From contig JAGRDS010000033.1 of assembly GCA_020446945.1 (NCBI GenBank), forward strand, positions 1 to 64,000: 64,000 nucleotides of DNA, written 5' to 3'. Positions within the stretch are counted from its first letter, which is position 1, and each line of letters starts with the position of its first letter. The notes beneath the pieces are model-generated. The model was not told the DNA's origin, ran no database searches, and worked only from the letters and a program-made list of their open reading frames with translations. The position numbers and the translations under genes were made by a program. Source of the DNA: Parvularculaceae bacterium. Lineage in GTDB: Bacteria; Pseudomonadota; Alphaproteobacteria; Caulobacterales; Parvularculaceae. This document shows positions 1-8,295 of the stretch, piece by piece.

Positions 1-389
1 ATGTAGACTTCCTGCTCCTTGACGTCGCGGATCGACTTGGCGCCGGTCTCCTCGTCGATGTCGAAAACCGCAAGGCGCAGCGTCACTTTCAGCGGCGCGG
101 CGAAGGTGATGTCGCGCTGCTGACACTCGTCGACGTCGTATTTCGGCTCCTCGAACTCGTAGGAAACGAATTCCAGAACCGCCGTCTCGGTGAAGTCCAT
201 GATCGGGAAAACCGAGCGGAAAACCGCTTCAAGGCCCTCGTTCAGCCGGTCGGCCGGTTTTGTGCGCCGTTGCAGAAACTGTTCGTAGGAATCCTTTTGA
301 ACCTGAATCAGGTTCGGCATCGGCGCTGCGTCGCCGATGCGGCCGAAGCTTTTACGAATACGTTTCTTTTCAACGAAGGATTGCGCCAT
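1..389 (-). CDS. rpoB: RNA polymerase beta subunit, N-terminal fragment
   Basis: The first 129 codons of the catalytic beta subunit of RNA polymerase; the gene continues past the left edge. The reading begins [18 protein letters not shown] and continues with the conserved lobe residues [15 protein letters not shown], the standard alphaproteobacterial RpoB N-terminus. The start is fixed by a GAGGAAAAG ribosome binding site immediately before the ATG. It is the last visible gene of the rplK-rplA-rplJ-rplL-rpoB block on this strand and should be followed by rpoC outside the window. Nothing odd in the visible part. The identity is not in doubt; only the length is unseen. Confidence 0.97.
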   Translation of the reverse strand, partial: MAQSFVEKKRIRKSFGRIGDAAPMPNLIQVQKDSYEQFLQRRTKPADRLNEGLEAVFRSVFPIMDFTETAVLEFVSYEFEEPKYDVDECQQRDITFAAPLKVTLRLAVFDIDEETGAKSIRDVKEQEVY

Positions 390-763
390 CTTTTCCTCGC
401 ACGGGGCCGCCCCAATCGCGCTTTCGCAGTCAGCCGGCCGGCTGCGGCGAATGCGCGAAAACACCCCTTGCGGACGCTCAATTGCGCCCGGGGGCGTTCA
501 AGGCTGTTAAATTGTCAGTTCTCGAATATCCGAAGCACGTCGCCGCATCGCCTGCCGCCGCCGTCGAGCCCGGCCCGACGTCGGCGAACGGAGTTAATAG
601 GCGCGCCCGCCGGGCCCCGCAACCCCGAAATTGCGATTTGTCAAGAATTTTCTCGACCGCACGGGGGTGTGGAAAAAGCGGGCGCCGATCCGCCCGGCCG
701 GACCTTCGGCGGCGCTTTTCAGGCCGCTTCGGATCCGGACAGGCGCAAAAGCCGGCCTTCGGC
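390..763 (-). other. rplL-rpoB intergenic region, 374 bases
   Basis: No convincing gene. Just after the rplL stop (about 747-764) there is a very short GGCC-GAA-GGCC stem followed by GGCTTTT on the minus strand, a weak attenuator candidate. A second inverted repeat has arms at 682-687 and 710-715. A perfect TTGACA lies at 639-644 (minus strand) but no matching -10 box follows it. In enterobacteria this gap holds an attenuator that lowers rpoB expression relative to rplL; a similar role here is inference. Confidence 0.5.
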
Positions 764-1144
764 CTATTTAAGCTCGACCTTGGCGCCAGCCGCTTCGAGC
801 TTCTTTTTAATTTCTTCGGCTTCGGCCTTGGCTGCCGCTTCCTTGACCGTCTTGCCGCCGGCCTCGACGAGGTCTTTGGCTTCTTTCAGGCCGAGACCGG
901 TGATCGCGCGAACTTCCTTGATCACTTCGATCTTTTTCGCGCCCGCCTCGACGAGAACGACGTCGAACTCGGTCTTTTCTTCGGCCGCCGCGCCGCCGGC
1001 GCCGCCGGCGCCCGGCATGGCCATCGCAACCGCGCCCGCGGCCGGTTCGATGCCGTACTTGTCCTTCAGGATGGTCTTCAGCTCTGCGGCCTGCAAAAGC
1101 GTAAGGCCGACAAGCTCTTCAGCGAGTTTGTTAAGGTCAGTCAT
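764..1144 (-). CDS. rplL: 50S ribosomal protein L7/L12
   Basis: 126 residues, the usual size of L7/L12, the multicopy stalk protein that recruits translational GTPases. It has the expected plan: an N-terminal dimerisation helix region (1-35), an Ala/Gly/Met-rich hinge (about 36-55) and a C-terminal factor-binding domain with the conserved [12 protein letters not shown] motif. A ribosome binding site AGGAA precedes the ATG. It lies 34 bases after rplJ and is probably co-transcribed with it. The stop is followed by a weak hairpin that may set the drop in expression toward rpoB. Confidence 0.97.
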   Translation of the reverse strand: MTDLNKLAEELVGLTLLQAAELKTILKDKYGIEPAAGAVAMAMPGAGGAGGAAAEEKTEFDVVLVEAGAKKIEVIKEVRAITGLGLKEAKDLVEAGGKTVKEAAAKAEAEEIKKKLEAAGAKVELK

Positions 1145-1178
1145 TTCAGTTCCTCGTTAATGGAGTTCGATCCGGCGC

Positions 1179-1691
1179 CTAGGCCGCTTCTCTTTTCTCA
1201 AGCGTCTCGACTATGCCCGCGAGCTCGGCGCCCGGAGCGGTAATCGCGCCGACGATATTCGTCGCCGGCGACATGATGGTCTGGACGATCATGCCGAGCA
1301 TTTCCTCGCGCGACGGCATGGAGGCGAGCGCCTTGACGCCGGCGGCGTCCATGACTTCCTCGCCCATCGCCCCGCCAAGAACGACGAGCTTGTCGTTTTT
1401 CTTGGCGTAAGCATCGACGACTTTCGCCGCCGCGACCGGGTCTTCCGAGAACGCGATCGCGGTCGGTCCGTTGAAAAGATCTGCGATCCTGGTGGCCGGT
1501 TTTCCGGATATGGCGATCTTCGCGAGACGGTTCTTGATCACCTTCATGTTCGCGCCCGCTTTGCGAAGTTCGCCGCGCAGCTCCGTCATTTGGGCGACCG
1601 AGAGGCCGCTATTGGCGACCACGACAACCGCGTTCTTGTCGAACACGTTGCCGATCCACTCGATCTGATCCGCCTTCTGGGTTCTGTCCAT
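1179..1691 (-). CDS. rplJ: 50S ribosomal protein L10
   Basis: 170 residues, the size expected for L10, which anchors the L7/L12 stalk dimers to the 23S rRNA near L11. The N-terminus (MDRTQKADQIEWIGNVF) and the central VVVANSGLSVAQMTELR region are the typical RNA-binding part; the C-terminal helix binds L12. A ribosome binding site, GGAAGGGAT, lies 7-15 bases before the ATG. It is separated from rplA by an unusually long 1.0-kb gap, so it almost certainly has its own promoter and leader. L10(L12)4 autoregulation through the leader is known in other bacteria and expected, not shown, here. Confidence 0.97.
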   Translation of the reverse strand: MDRTQKADQIEWIGNVFDKNAVVVVANSGLSVAQMTELRGELRKAGANMKVIKNRLAKIAISGKPATRIADLFNGPTAIAFSEDPVAAAKVVDAYAKKNDKLVVLGGAMGEEVMDAAGVKALASMPSREEMLGMIVQTIMSPATNIVGAITAPGAELAGIVETLEKREAA

Positions 1692-1930
1692 CGGACTTTA
1701 TCCCTTCCTTGGCCGTTCACCCCGGGACACCGCGCCCCGGGACGTCTTCACCCCGATCTCTCGCGAGACCGGGAACTCAACCGCGCTGATGGAGAGGAAC
1801 CCGAGGGCCCCGCGCCGCCAGCGCCGGAGCCTGCCCCAGAAGGTCAATTGGATCGCTCCGGAGGAACCGGAAATCCCTTGGCTTCCGTCTATGCGGGATA
1901 TTTAAATCCGAAAGGACACCCGCAGTCTTG
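1692..1930 (-). promoter_or_regulatory. candidate rplJL leader and promoter region
   Basis: The roughly 200 bases before rplJ are GC-rich and rich in short inverted and direct repeats, for example CCCCGGGAC repeated near 1720-1745. An AT-rich near-palindrome, GGATATTTAAATCC at 1896-1909, stands out and could hold the -10 box of the rplJL promoter on the minus strand, giving a leader near 200 nucleotides. That length suits an L10-binding leader RNA. No covariance check could be made, so the call is tentative. Confidence 0.3.
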
Positions 1931-1938
1931 GACAGGAT

Positions 1939-1960
1939 GCGCCCGGACAAGGCCGGGCGC
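1939..1960 (-). terminator. strong hairpin upstream of rplJ promoter region
   Basis: Perfect 8-bp arms GCGCCCGG (1939-1946) and CCGGGCGC (1953-1960) around a 6-base loop. It sits between the repeat-bearing part of the gap and the rplJ leader. No U-tract follows on either strand, so it may be a processing or pause hairpin rather than a true intrinsic terminator. Confidence 0.3.
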
Positions 1961-2161
1961 GAAGCCGGGTTCATACACGGAAAACCCCGGATTGCAAGCG
2001 CGGCGCGACGGGAAAACCATCCCGCCCTGATGAAACGCCCCGATCAACGCCGGAGACTGAATTCAACCGATCCGCCGCCAGCCTTTACAGCCGGACGCCG
2101 GAAAACCATTCGAATGTCAAAGAGCCGGCGCGCCTCGACAGAAGCTGCGCCCAAAACGACT

Positions 2162-2192
2162 TTCGGCGGCCGCTGGGAAGCGGGCCGCCGAA
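2162..2192 (-). terminator. hairpin in the rplA-rplJ gap
   Basis: Inverted repeat with 10-bp perfect arms, TTCGGCGGCC (2162-2171) and GGCCGCCGAA (2183-2192), and an 11-base loop. On the minus strand it is followed by AAGTCGTTTTGG, a poor U-tract. It could end the rplKA transcript, but this is weak evidence. Confidence 0.3.
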
Positions 2193-2364
2193 CGGGAGAA
2201 CCATAGGGCTCGCGCATTTCAAAAGCCATCCGGCTGTTTGAGGTATTTTCCCTCGCCTGCTCGCCTTATCGGTGTTTTGCCGGCCTCCGCGACGCGCCTC
2301 CCTCACCTGTCATTCCGGGGCGTCTCTCCCTCGCCTGTCATTCCGGGGCGCTCCTCCCTCACCT

Positions 2365-2476
2365 GTCATTCCAGGGCGCCCCGAAGGGGCGAACCCGGAA
2401 TCCATAATGCAATCAGGAAAGACTTCTCACGGAGTAGACATGGACTCCGGGTTCCGCTTCGCGGCCCCGGAGTGAC
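2365..2476. repeat. palindromic intergenic element, copy 1
   Basis: 112-base element bounded by GTCATTCC (left) and GGAGTGAC (right). The two ends form an imperfect long palindrome: the left half reads toward AACCCGGAATCCA and the right half mirrors it as TGGACTCCGGGTT. Within each half there is a smaller hairpin (GCGCCCCGAAGGGGCG on the left, CGCTTCGCGG on the right). This matches the type of short palindromic repeats dispersed in many alphaproteobacterial genomes. It has no coding capacity. Confidence 0.75.
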
Positions 2477-2544
2477 AAAAAAAGCAAGCACGGATCGCGG
2501 CGCCACTTGTTCGCCTGTCATTCCGGGGCGTCTCTCCCTCGCCT

Positions 2545-2656
2545 GTCATTCCGGGGCGTCCCGAAGGGACGAACCCGGAATCCATAATGCAATCAGGAAA
2601 GACTTCTCACGAAAAAGACATAGACTCCGGGTTCCGCTTCGCGGCCCCGGAGTGAC
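2545..2656. repeat. palindromic intergenic element, copy 2
   Basis: Second copy of the 112-base palindromic element, exactly 180 bases after the first, with the same GTCATTCC and GGAGTGAC ends. Its loop hairpin reads GCGTCCCGAAGGGACG: compared with copy 1 two bases changed in a compensating way (C to T and G to A), so the stem is preserved. That compensation suggests the structure, not the sequence, is maintained. Confidence 0.75.
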
Positions 2657-2713
2657 AAAAAATGCAAGCACGGATCGCGGCGCCGCATTTTCATTTCGTG
2701 TTTGATCGCCGGC

Positions 2714-3406
2714 TTATGCGGCGGCCGCGTCGACTTTGACGCCCGGCCCCATCGTCGAGGAAATCGCGATGCGCTTTATATACGTACCTTTGGCGCCCGA
2801 GGGTTTCGCTTTTTGAACCGCATCGATGAACGCTTTCACGTTCTCGGCGATCTGCGCGTCGGTGAAGCTCGCCTTGCCGACGCCGGCGTGGATCAGGTTT
2901 CCAACTTTAGAAACGCGGAATTCGACGGCGCCGCCCTTGGCGTCTTTCACCGCCTGGGTGACGTTCGGGGTGACCGTGCCGACTTTCGGGTTCGGCATCA
3001 GGTTGCGCGGGCCGAGAACTTTGCCGAGACGTCCGACAAGGCCCATCATGTCCGGCGTCGCGATAACGCGATCGAATTCCATGAAGCCGCCCTGGATTTT
3101 CTCGACAAGATCGGCGTCGCCGACAATGTCGGCGCCCGCTTCACGCGCTTCGTCCGCCTTCTTGTCTTTTGCGAACACGGCGACGCGAACGGTTTTGCCC
3201 GTGCCATGCGGCAGCGAAACGACGCCGCGCACCATCTGGTCCGCATGGCGCGCATCGACGCCGAGATTCATGGCGATATCGATCGTTTCGTCGAACTTCG
3301 CGCTGGCGTTGCTCTTTACGATCTTCGCCGCTTCTTCGACCGAATAGGTCCTGTCGCGGTCGACATTGCCGCGCGCGGCCTTAATTCTTTTTCCGGTTTT
3401 CGCCAT
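2714..3406 (-). CDS. rplA: 50S ribosomal protein L1
   Basis: 230 residues, the normal L1 length. L1 forms the mobile L1 stalk that helps release deacylated tRNA and in many bacteria represses its own operon. The diagnostic signature [16 protein letters not shown] is present in the middle of the protein, as are the N-terminal [12 protein letters not shown] and the C-terminal [16 protein letters not shown]. It starts 4 bases after the rplK stop, so the two are translated from one message. A very long gap with repeats follows it. Confidence 0.97.
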   Translation of the reverse strand: MAKTGKRIKAARGNVDRDRTYSVEEAAKIVKSNASAKFDETIDIAMNLGVDARHADQMVRGVVSLPHGTGKTVRVAVFAKDKKADEAREAGADIVGDADLVEKIQGGFMEFDRVIATPDMMGLVGRLGKVLGPRNLMPNPKVGTVTPNVTQAVKDAKGGAVEFRVSKVGNLIHAGVGKASFTDAQIAENVKAFIDAVQKAKPSGAKGTYIKRIAISSTMGPGVKVDAAAA

Positions 3407-3410
3407 CGCC

Positions 3411-3839
3411 CTAGCTCCTCACCTCAAGACCCATCGCGCGCGCCGAGCCCATGATGATTTTGGTCGCAGCGTCGAGGTCGTTGGTGTTGAGGTCTTTCAG
3501 TTTCGCCTCGGCGATTTCGCGGCATTGCGCCTCGCTCACCGAGCCGGCGACCGCGCGGCCGGCGGTTGCGCCGCCCTTGTCGATTTTCGCCGCTTTCTTC
3601 AGATAATAAGACGCCGGCGGCGTCTTCATCGCGAATGTGAACGACTTGTCGGAGAAAATGGTGATGACGACCGGAATCGGCATCCCTTTTTCCATCTGCT
3701 GGGTCTGCGCGTTGAACGACTTGCAGAATTCCATGATGTTGAGACCGCGCTGGCCAAGCGCGGGACCGATCGGCGGCGACGGATTGGCCGCGCCGGCCGG
3801 CACCTGAAGCTTCAGGTAGCCAGAGATTTTCTTCGCCAT
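3411..3839 (-). CDS. rplK: 50S ribosomal protein L11
   Basis: 142 residues, typical L11. The N-terminal domain carries the proline-rich [16 protein letters not shown] signature that contacts EF-G and the stringent factor; the C-terminal domain binds the GTPase-associated centre of 23S rRNA. A ribosome binding site, GGAAGGATCAC, precedes the ATG. It is the first gene of the block here: the usual upstream partners secE and nusG are absent from the 520 bases before it and from the neighbouring genes. Confidence 0.97.
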   Translation of the reverse strand: MAKKISGYLKLQVPAGAANPSPPIGPALGQRGLNIMEFCKSFNAQTQQMEKGMPIPVVITIFSDKSFTFAMKTPPASYYLKKAAKIDKGGATAGRAVAGSVSEAQCREIAEAKLKDLNTNDLDAATKIIMGSARAMGLEVRS

Positions 3840-4359
3840 GTGATCCTTCCTGATTGCGAAGGGCGCGCGGTGCGGCGATGGCTGGACTTCGCCCCGCCTC
3901 CCGCGCAGGTGCGGGGGCCGTTAGCAGACGCGAGGGCCGAGCGCAAGGATCGCATCGTCCGCGCCGTCTGCGCGAAAACGTCAGGTTCGGAAAAAAAGCC
4001 GTCGGCGGGGAACCGCAAAGCAAACGGGCGGCGCCTATGGGGGACTCGACGCCGCCCGCCACTGATACGCAACCGGAACTCTACGCAACGAAATCTTTCA
4101 CGGCGACGGTCTTCAAGACCCGCCTGTCGGCCGCCTGAGCCGGCCGCGACGCGCCAACCGCTTCGCCAGTGATGTTATACAATTACAGTAGACTATGGCG
4201 AAATCATGTCAATTAACCAAAATGTCGCCATGCCCGCGCGCGGCTACCGGCCATTGCGCCGCCCGTGCATCCCGACAATGCATCTCGACAGCGCATCCCG
4301 CCCGGGTGAGGCCGGCCGGGCGACGACGCTCGCTGGAGTGCGCGTTTCAGGGCCGGCTT
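3840..4359 (-). other. rplK upstream region, 520 bases, no gene
   Basis: No coding sequence is convincing in this gap between rplK and the end of kdsA. It holds a hairpin with 8-bp arms GGGCGGCG (4026-4033) and CGCCGCCC (4050-4057) and, farther up, an AT-rich patch with the likely rplKA promoter at 4182-4212. If that promoter is real, rplK has a leader of about 330 nucleotides, room for a regulatory RNA structure. Confidence 0.5.
4182..4212 (-). promoter_or_regulatory. candidate rplKA promoter
   Basis: On the minus strand a perfect -35 box TTGACA (4207-4212) is followed after 19 bases by TGTAAT (4182-4187), with further -10-like TATAAC just beyond. It is the only AT-rich stretch in the gap. 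A 7-bp inverted repeat ATGGCGA (4195-4201) / TCGCCAT (4225-4231) frames the -35 box and could be an operator. The 19-base spacer is longer than ideal. Confidence 0.45.
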
Positions 4360-5232
4360 TCAGACGATATAGCCGTGAAGGCTGGAACGCGCCTTGGCGA
4401 GCGCATCGATCGCCTGCAAATCGGCGATGAACGATTCAAACAGGCGAAGAGGCACCATGTTCGGACCGTCCGACGGCGCCTTGTCGGGATCGGGATGGGT
4501 TTCGGCGAAAACGCCGGCGACGCCGACCGCGACCGCCGCGCGCGCAAGGCTGGGCGCGAATTCGCGCTCGCCGCCGGACGCCGCGCCGTTTCCCCCCGGC
4601 TGTTGAACCGAATGCGTCGCGTCGAACACGATCGGCGCGCCGGTTTCGCGCGCCATGATCGGAACGCTTCGAAAATCGGATACGAGCGTATTGTAGCCGA
4701 AGCTGGCGCCGCGCTCGGTGACGAGGATGTTCGGGTTTCCCGCATCCCTGATTTTCGCGACGACGTTCTTCATGTCCCAGGGCGCGAGGAACTGTCCCTT
4801 TTTCACATTGACCGCCCTGCCCGTTTGCGCGGCGGCGACGAGAAGATCGGTCTGCCGGCAAAGGAATGCCGGGATCTGGAGGATATCGACCGCCTGCGCG
4901 ACCGGCGCGCATTGTTCTTTTTCATGAATGTCAGTCAAAACCGGCAATCCGACGCTTTCGCGAATTTCCGCAAATATCGGCGCCGCCTCTTTAAGGCCGA
5001 TCCCGCGCGCAGCGCCGGCGCTTGTGCGGTTCGCCTTGTCGAACGAGGTTTTGTATACGAGTGAAATCTTGCGGCGCGCCGCAATTTCTTTCAGCGCCGC
5101 GGCGCATTCAAGCGCATGCGCGCGGCTTTCAAGCGCGCAAGGCCCGGCGATCACGACAAGCGGCAAATGATTGCCGAATTCAATCGGCCCGTTTTTCGAT
5201 CCGATTTTTACGACCGTTTCATTCGGACCCAT
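4360..5232 (-). CDS. kdsA: 3-deoxy-8-phosphooctulonate synthase (metal-type)
   Basis: 290 residues. It condenses phosphoenolpyruvate with arabinose 5-phosphate to give Kdo 8-phosphate, the first committed step of Kdo synthesis for LPS. Motifs seen: AGPCALES (29-36), KTSFDKANR (61-69), [10 protein letters not shown] (204-213), AETHPDP (243-249) and SDGPNM. Cys32, His207, Glu244 and Asp255 match the four metal ligands of the class II (metal-dependent) enzymes; class I enzymes have Asn in place of the Cys. An AGGAG site lies 5 bases before the ATG. It is divergent from kdsD, the enzyme that makes its sugar substrate, across 111 bases. Confidence 0.95.
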   Translation of the reverse strand: MGPNETVVKIGSKNGPIEFGNHLPLVVIAGPCALESRAHALECAAALKEIAARRKISLVYKTSFDKANRTSAGAARGIGLKEAAPIFAEIRESVGLPVLTDIHEKEQCAPVAQAVDILQIPAFLCRQTDLLVAAAQTGRAVNVKKGQFLAPWDMKNVVAKIRDAGNPNILVTERGASFGYNTLVSDFRSVPIMARETGAPIVFDATHSVQQPGGNGAASGGEREFAPSLARAAVAVGVAGVFAETHPDPDKAPSDGPNMVPLRLFESFIADLQAIDALAKARSSLHGYIV

Positions 5233-5343
5233 CGATGCTCCTACTGGCGTTTTTTGCGAACAATACGTAAATGGCCCATGTTAAATGAACCGGAGCGGGC
5301 GCGACGGCAAGTCCGCTCCCGCCGCCAGACGGAGCGGTAGGCG

Positions 5344-6297
5344 ATGAGCGCGCATCTTGAAGCCGGCAGGGAGGTTCTGTCGCTGGAAATCGCGGGGCTT
5401 GAAGCGTTGCGCGATTCGCTGGGCGACGATTTCGTGCGCGTCGTCGAACTGCTCAGCGCCGTGAGAGGCAAGATCGTGGCGACCGGCATGGGAAAATCCG
5501 GCCATGTCGCGCGCAAGATCGCAGCCACCCTCGCCTCCACCGGCGCTAGCGCGATTTTCGTTCACCCGGCCGAGGCGAGCCATGGCGATCTCGGCATGAT
5601 CTCCCGCGATGACGGGGTGCTGGCGCTTTCCAAATCCGGCGAGACGGAGGAGTTGAGCGACCTTCTGGAATATGCGCGCCGCTTTGGCGTACCGGTCGCG
5701 GCGATTACGTTCGGCGCCGGTTCGACCCTGGCGAAAGCCGCCGACGCGCGGATCATTCTCCCCGACAGAGAAGAAGCGTGCGACGAAACGCGCGCGCCGA
5801 CGACATCGACGACGATGATGATGGCGATTGGCGATGCGATCGCCGTCGCGATGTTGCGGGACAAGAATTTCACCGCGAAAGATTTTCACGGCTTTCATCC
5901 GCGCGGCAATCTCGGCGCGGCGCTGCGGCGCGTCAAAGACCTGATGCACGGTTCGGAAAATCTGCCGATCTGCATCGAAAGCGCGCCGCTTGAAGACGCG
6001 GTGCGCACGCTCGACAAGGGCGGGTTCGGTTGCGTCGGCATTGTTTCGAGCGAGGGCGCGCTCGTCGGCATACTGACTGACGGCGATCTGCGGCGCGCCT
6101 TTGGAAAAGTGGACGAGGGAACTTCGGTCGCGAAAATCATGACGCGCGCGCCGAAAACGGTGTCGCCGGATACGCTCGCCGGCGAGGCGCTGGGGATTTT
6201 AAGCCGCGGCAAGATCACCGCGCTCTTCGTGACGGATGAGGCGAAGCCGGTCGGCCTTATCCATGTTCACGATTGCCTGTCGACCGGCGTACTTTGA
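5344..6297 (+). CDS. kdsD: arabinose-5-phosphate isomerase
   Basis: 317 residues. It interconverts ribulose 5-phosphate and arabinose 5-phosphate, supplying KdsA. The N-terminal SIS domain (about 35-170) contains TGMGKSGHVARK (47-58) and HPAEASHGDLG with the catalytic-type His80; tandem CBS domains fill about 200-317. Length and order match the KdsD/KpsF family. The ATG follows GGAGCGGTAGGCG. Pairing with kdsA across a short divergent gap supports the housekeeping LPS role rather than capsule-specific KpsF. The 111-base gap contains an inverted repeat GGAGCGG/CCGCTCC in the kdsD leader. Confidence 0.93.
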   Translation: MSAHLEAGREVLSLEIAGLEALRDSLGDDFVRVVELLSAVRGKIVATGMGKSGHVARKIAATLASTGASAIFVHPAEASHGDLGMISRDDGVLALSKSGETEELSDLLEYARRFGVPVAAITFGAGSTLAKAADARIILPDREEACDETRAPTTSTTMMMAIGDAIAVAMLRDKNFTAKDFHGFHPRGNLGAALRRVKDLMHGSENLPICIESAPLEDAVRTLDKGGFGCVGIVSSEGALVGILTDGDLRRAFGKVDEGTSVAKIMTRAPKTVSPDTLAGEALGILSRGKITALFVTDEAKPVGLIHVHDCLSTGVL

Positions 6298-6298
6298 T

Positions 6299-6727
6299 CT
6301 AGCGCCGCCGAAACCTCAGCAGCCCCTTCGGCACGCTCGCCGATTCCGCCGCCGCGCCGAGATTCCTGTCAGCGCTTTCATTGTGTTCAATGCGTTCGAT
6401 TTCGACGTCCGCGTCCGGCGTCGAATGGCGCGCGCTGACGCGCATCGGCCCGCCGATCGCACCGCCCGCCGCGTTGCGCGCATTGGCCCTGTCCATCTGC
6501 GAGGTCAGCTGACGCGCTTCGACAACGAGATCCTGCGCCTGACGCAAACAGGCGTCCGCCTCGGCGCGCGCCCTGCCGGCGCGTCCCGCCGCGCGACCCG
6601 CAATCACCGCCAGCGCCAGCGAAAGCGCGAAAACGGCGCCCGTCGCCGCGAGTACGAGAACCTGAACGCCGACGACATCGCGCGCGACGAACTCGCTGAG
6701 GCTGAAAAAATCCAGAACGTTTTCCAC
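6299..6727 (-). CDS. small membrane protein with coiled coil
   Basis: 142 residues if the GTG at 6727 is the start, chosen because it begins just before the first conserved-looking segment and has GGGGG shortly upstream. The frame is open farther, but that extension would overlap cfa and has low-complexity composition. After VVENVLDFFSLSEFVARD comes one clear transmembrane helix (about residues 22-46), then an Ala/Arg/Glu-rich, likely coiled-coil stretch (47-80) and a polar tail. It ends one base after the kdsD stop on the opposite strand and is divergent from cfa. No family recognised. The start is uncertain. Confidence 0.45.
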   Translation of the reverse strand: MENVLDFFSLSEFVARDVVGVQVLVLAATGAVFALSLALAVIAGRAAGRAGRARAEADACLRQAQDLVVEARQLTSQMDRANARNAAGGAIGGPMRVSARHSTPDADVEIERIEHNESADRNLGAAAESASVPKGLLRFRRR

Positions 6728-6911
6728 AACCGACCCCCGGCCCGGCACGATGAAAGAATGATATTGGGACTCCGCGCATGCGTCCACCTCGGCGGCCCAA
6801 ATGGCCGGAGGCCCGCGAAATCCGCCAATTCCCGCCTGACGCAAATCAGGAATTGGGGCCGCCGGCGCGCCTTCTGGCAATCGGCCGTTCAAGCGCCTAC
6901 ATTCAGCAGGG

Positions 6912-8165
6912 ATGGTCACGACAGCGCCATACGCCGACAAGGCCCATGTCGCCGAAACGCCGGAAGATCGCGAAAAGGTTCTTTCCGGACTGCCAGTTTT
7001 TTTCCGCCTCGCCGCCGGCGTCGCCTCGCGCATTCGTTACGGCGCGCTGCGCTTCGTCCTTCCTGATGGGCGCGAGCTTTTGTTCAGCGGCGCGCACGAA
7101 CCGGATGCGCAAGGGACTATCCTCGTCCGCGATTTCAGGTTCGCGCGGCGCGCGGTGCTTGGCGGCGATATCGGATTTTTCGAAAGCTTCGCCGACAGCG
7201 AGTGGGATTCGCCCGATGTCACCAGCGTTCTCTACGTTTTTGCGCGCAACGCAGATTACGTCGCCGACGCATTCGCCATGGCGCCGCTTATCGGTTTCAT
7301 CGAACGCATCCGCCACAGGCTGAACAAAAACACGAAGGGCGGTTCGCGCCGGAACATCATGGCGCATTACGATCTTGGTAATGACTTTTACGAGAAATGG
7401 CTCGACCGGACGATGACCTATTCGTCGGCGCGCTACGACGCCGGCGCGGGCGATCTATTCGCGGCGCAGACGAACAAATACCGCACGCTCGCAAAAGCGA
7501 TCGACCTGAAAGAAGGCGAAAGCGTTCTAGAAATCGGGTCCGGATGGGGCGGTTTTGCGGAATTCGCCGCCAAAGAGGTCGGCGCGAAGGTCACGGGCCT
7601 GACGATCTCTCCGGCTCAGCTTGAATATGCGCGCGCGCGCATCGCCCGCGAAGGGCTGAACGAAAAGGTTGAATTCAAACTGCTCGATTATCGCGACGCC
7701 GAAGGCGCCTTCGACAAGATCGCCTCGATCGAGATGTTCGAAGCGGTCGGGCGCGAATACTGGCCGGCCTATTTCTCGAAAATCCGCGAATTGCTGAAAC
7801 CCGGCGGCGCGGCCGGCATCCAGACGATCACAATCGCAGACAGGTTCTTTTCCACCTATTCGCGCTCATCCGATTTCATAAAGCGATATGTGTTTCCCGG
7901 CGGCATGCTGGCCTCGCCCGACGTCCTGAAACGCGAAACGCTGAGGGCGGGGCTTGTCTGGCAGGGAGCTTCCGCCTTCGGGCAGGACTATGCGCGAACG
8001 CTCGCCGAATGGCGCAGCCGGTTTTTCGCGGCCTGGGACGATATCGTGCAGATGGGCTTTGACGAACGCTTCCGCAAACTCTGGCAATTCTATCTCAGCT
8101 ATTGCGAGGCCGGCTTTAAAGCGGCGACCACGGACGTTATGCAGATCCGGCTGGCGCGGCCCTAG
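6912..8165 (+). CDS. cfa: cyclopropane-fatty-acyl-phospholipid synthase
   Basis: 417 residues. It adds a methylene group from S-adenosylmethionine across the double bond of membrane phospholipid acyl chains. An N-terminal lipid-binding region (1-140) is followed by the methyltransferase core with NIMAHYDLGNDFY (148-160) and the SAM motif VLEIGSGWGG (205-214), then SIEMFEAVG and a C-terminal helical part. The E. coli Cys139 position, in a YSCGYW context, reads YSSARY here; a Ser at this place is tolerated in many relatives. No operon partner is obvious; it precedes the cysteine/methionine operon by 130 bases. Confidence 0.92.
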   Translation: MVTTAPYADKAHVAETPEDREKVLSGLPVFFRLAAGVASRIRYGALRFVLPDGRELLFSGAHEPDAQGTILVRDFRFARRAVLGGDIGFFESFADSEWDSPDVTSVLYVFARNADYVADAFAMAPLIGFIERIRHRLNKNTKGGSRRNIMAHYDLGNDFYEKWLDRTMTYSSARYDAGAGDLFAAQTNKYRTLAKAIDLKEGESVLEIGSGWGGFAEFAAKEVGAKVTGLTISPAQLEYARARIAREGLNEKVEFKLLDYRDAEGAFDKIASIEMFEAVGREYWPAYFSKIRELLKPGGAAGIQTITIADRFFSTYSRSSDFIKRYVFPGGMLASPDVLKRETLRAGLVWQGASAFGQDYARTLAEWRSRFFAAWDDIVQMGFDERFRKLWQFYLSYCEAGFKAATTDVMQIRLARP

Positions 8166-8295
8166 GCCTCAAGGCGGCCTAATGCATGCATCAGAAATTC
8201 TGCGCCCGATAACGCGATTGCGTCGGCGTTTCCGGTCGCATCGCCCGCTCGGACAGGGCATAGCGACGTGACGACAGAAAACCGGAGCCCCGCCG

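Larger units (their letters stand above)
2331..2684. repeat. 180-bp tandem duplication in rplA-rplJ gap
   Basis: Two direct copies, 2331-2504 and 2511-2684, have a period of exactly 180 bases and differ at only a handful of positions. Each contains one complete palindromic element, a TCCATAATGCAATCAGG linker and an AGCAAGCACGGATCGCGGCGCC tail. To the left, the palindrome's outer arm (CCTGTCATTCC...) is repeated at a 28-base period (starts 2306, 2334, 2362). This is an unusual insertion between genes that are normally close neighbours. Confidence 0.85.

Noticed and set aside
499..516. CAAGGCTGTTAAATTGTC, similar to the ATTAAGGCTGT-TATAAT element of the GntR locus
   Set aside because: Only about 10 bases match, the upstream half of the element is missing and the orientation gives no sensible promoter for rpoB.
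639..644. TTGACA as an rpoB promoter
   Set aside because: No -10-like hexamer at 15-19 bases; the downstream sequence is GC-rich.
260..1243. Long open frames on the plus strand over rplL/rplJ
   Set aside because: They are antisense to clear ribosomal protein genes and their translations are Arg/Ala-rich with no family resemblance; typical of high-GC shadows.
2306..2390. 28-base-period repeat resembling a mini CRISPR array
   Set aside because: The repeat units are contiguous copies of one palindrome arm with no unique spacers, and no cas genes are near.
2238..2705. 155-residue open frame in the rplA-rplJ gap
   Set aside because: The translation is just the tandem repeat read twice (the same block appears twice); no ribosome binding site.
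8166..8295. Possible SAM or cysteine-sensing riboswitch before cysK
   Set aside because: The 130-base gap shows no recognisable SAM-I/SAM-II or other riboswitch core.
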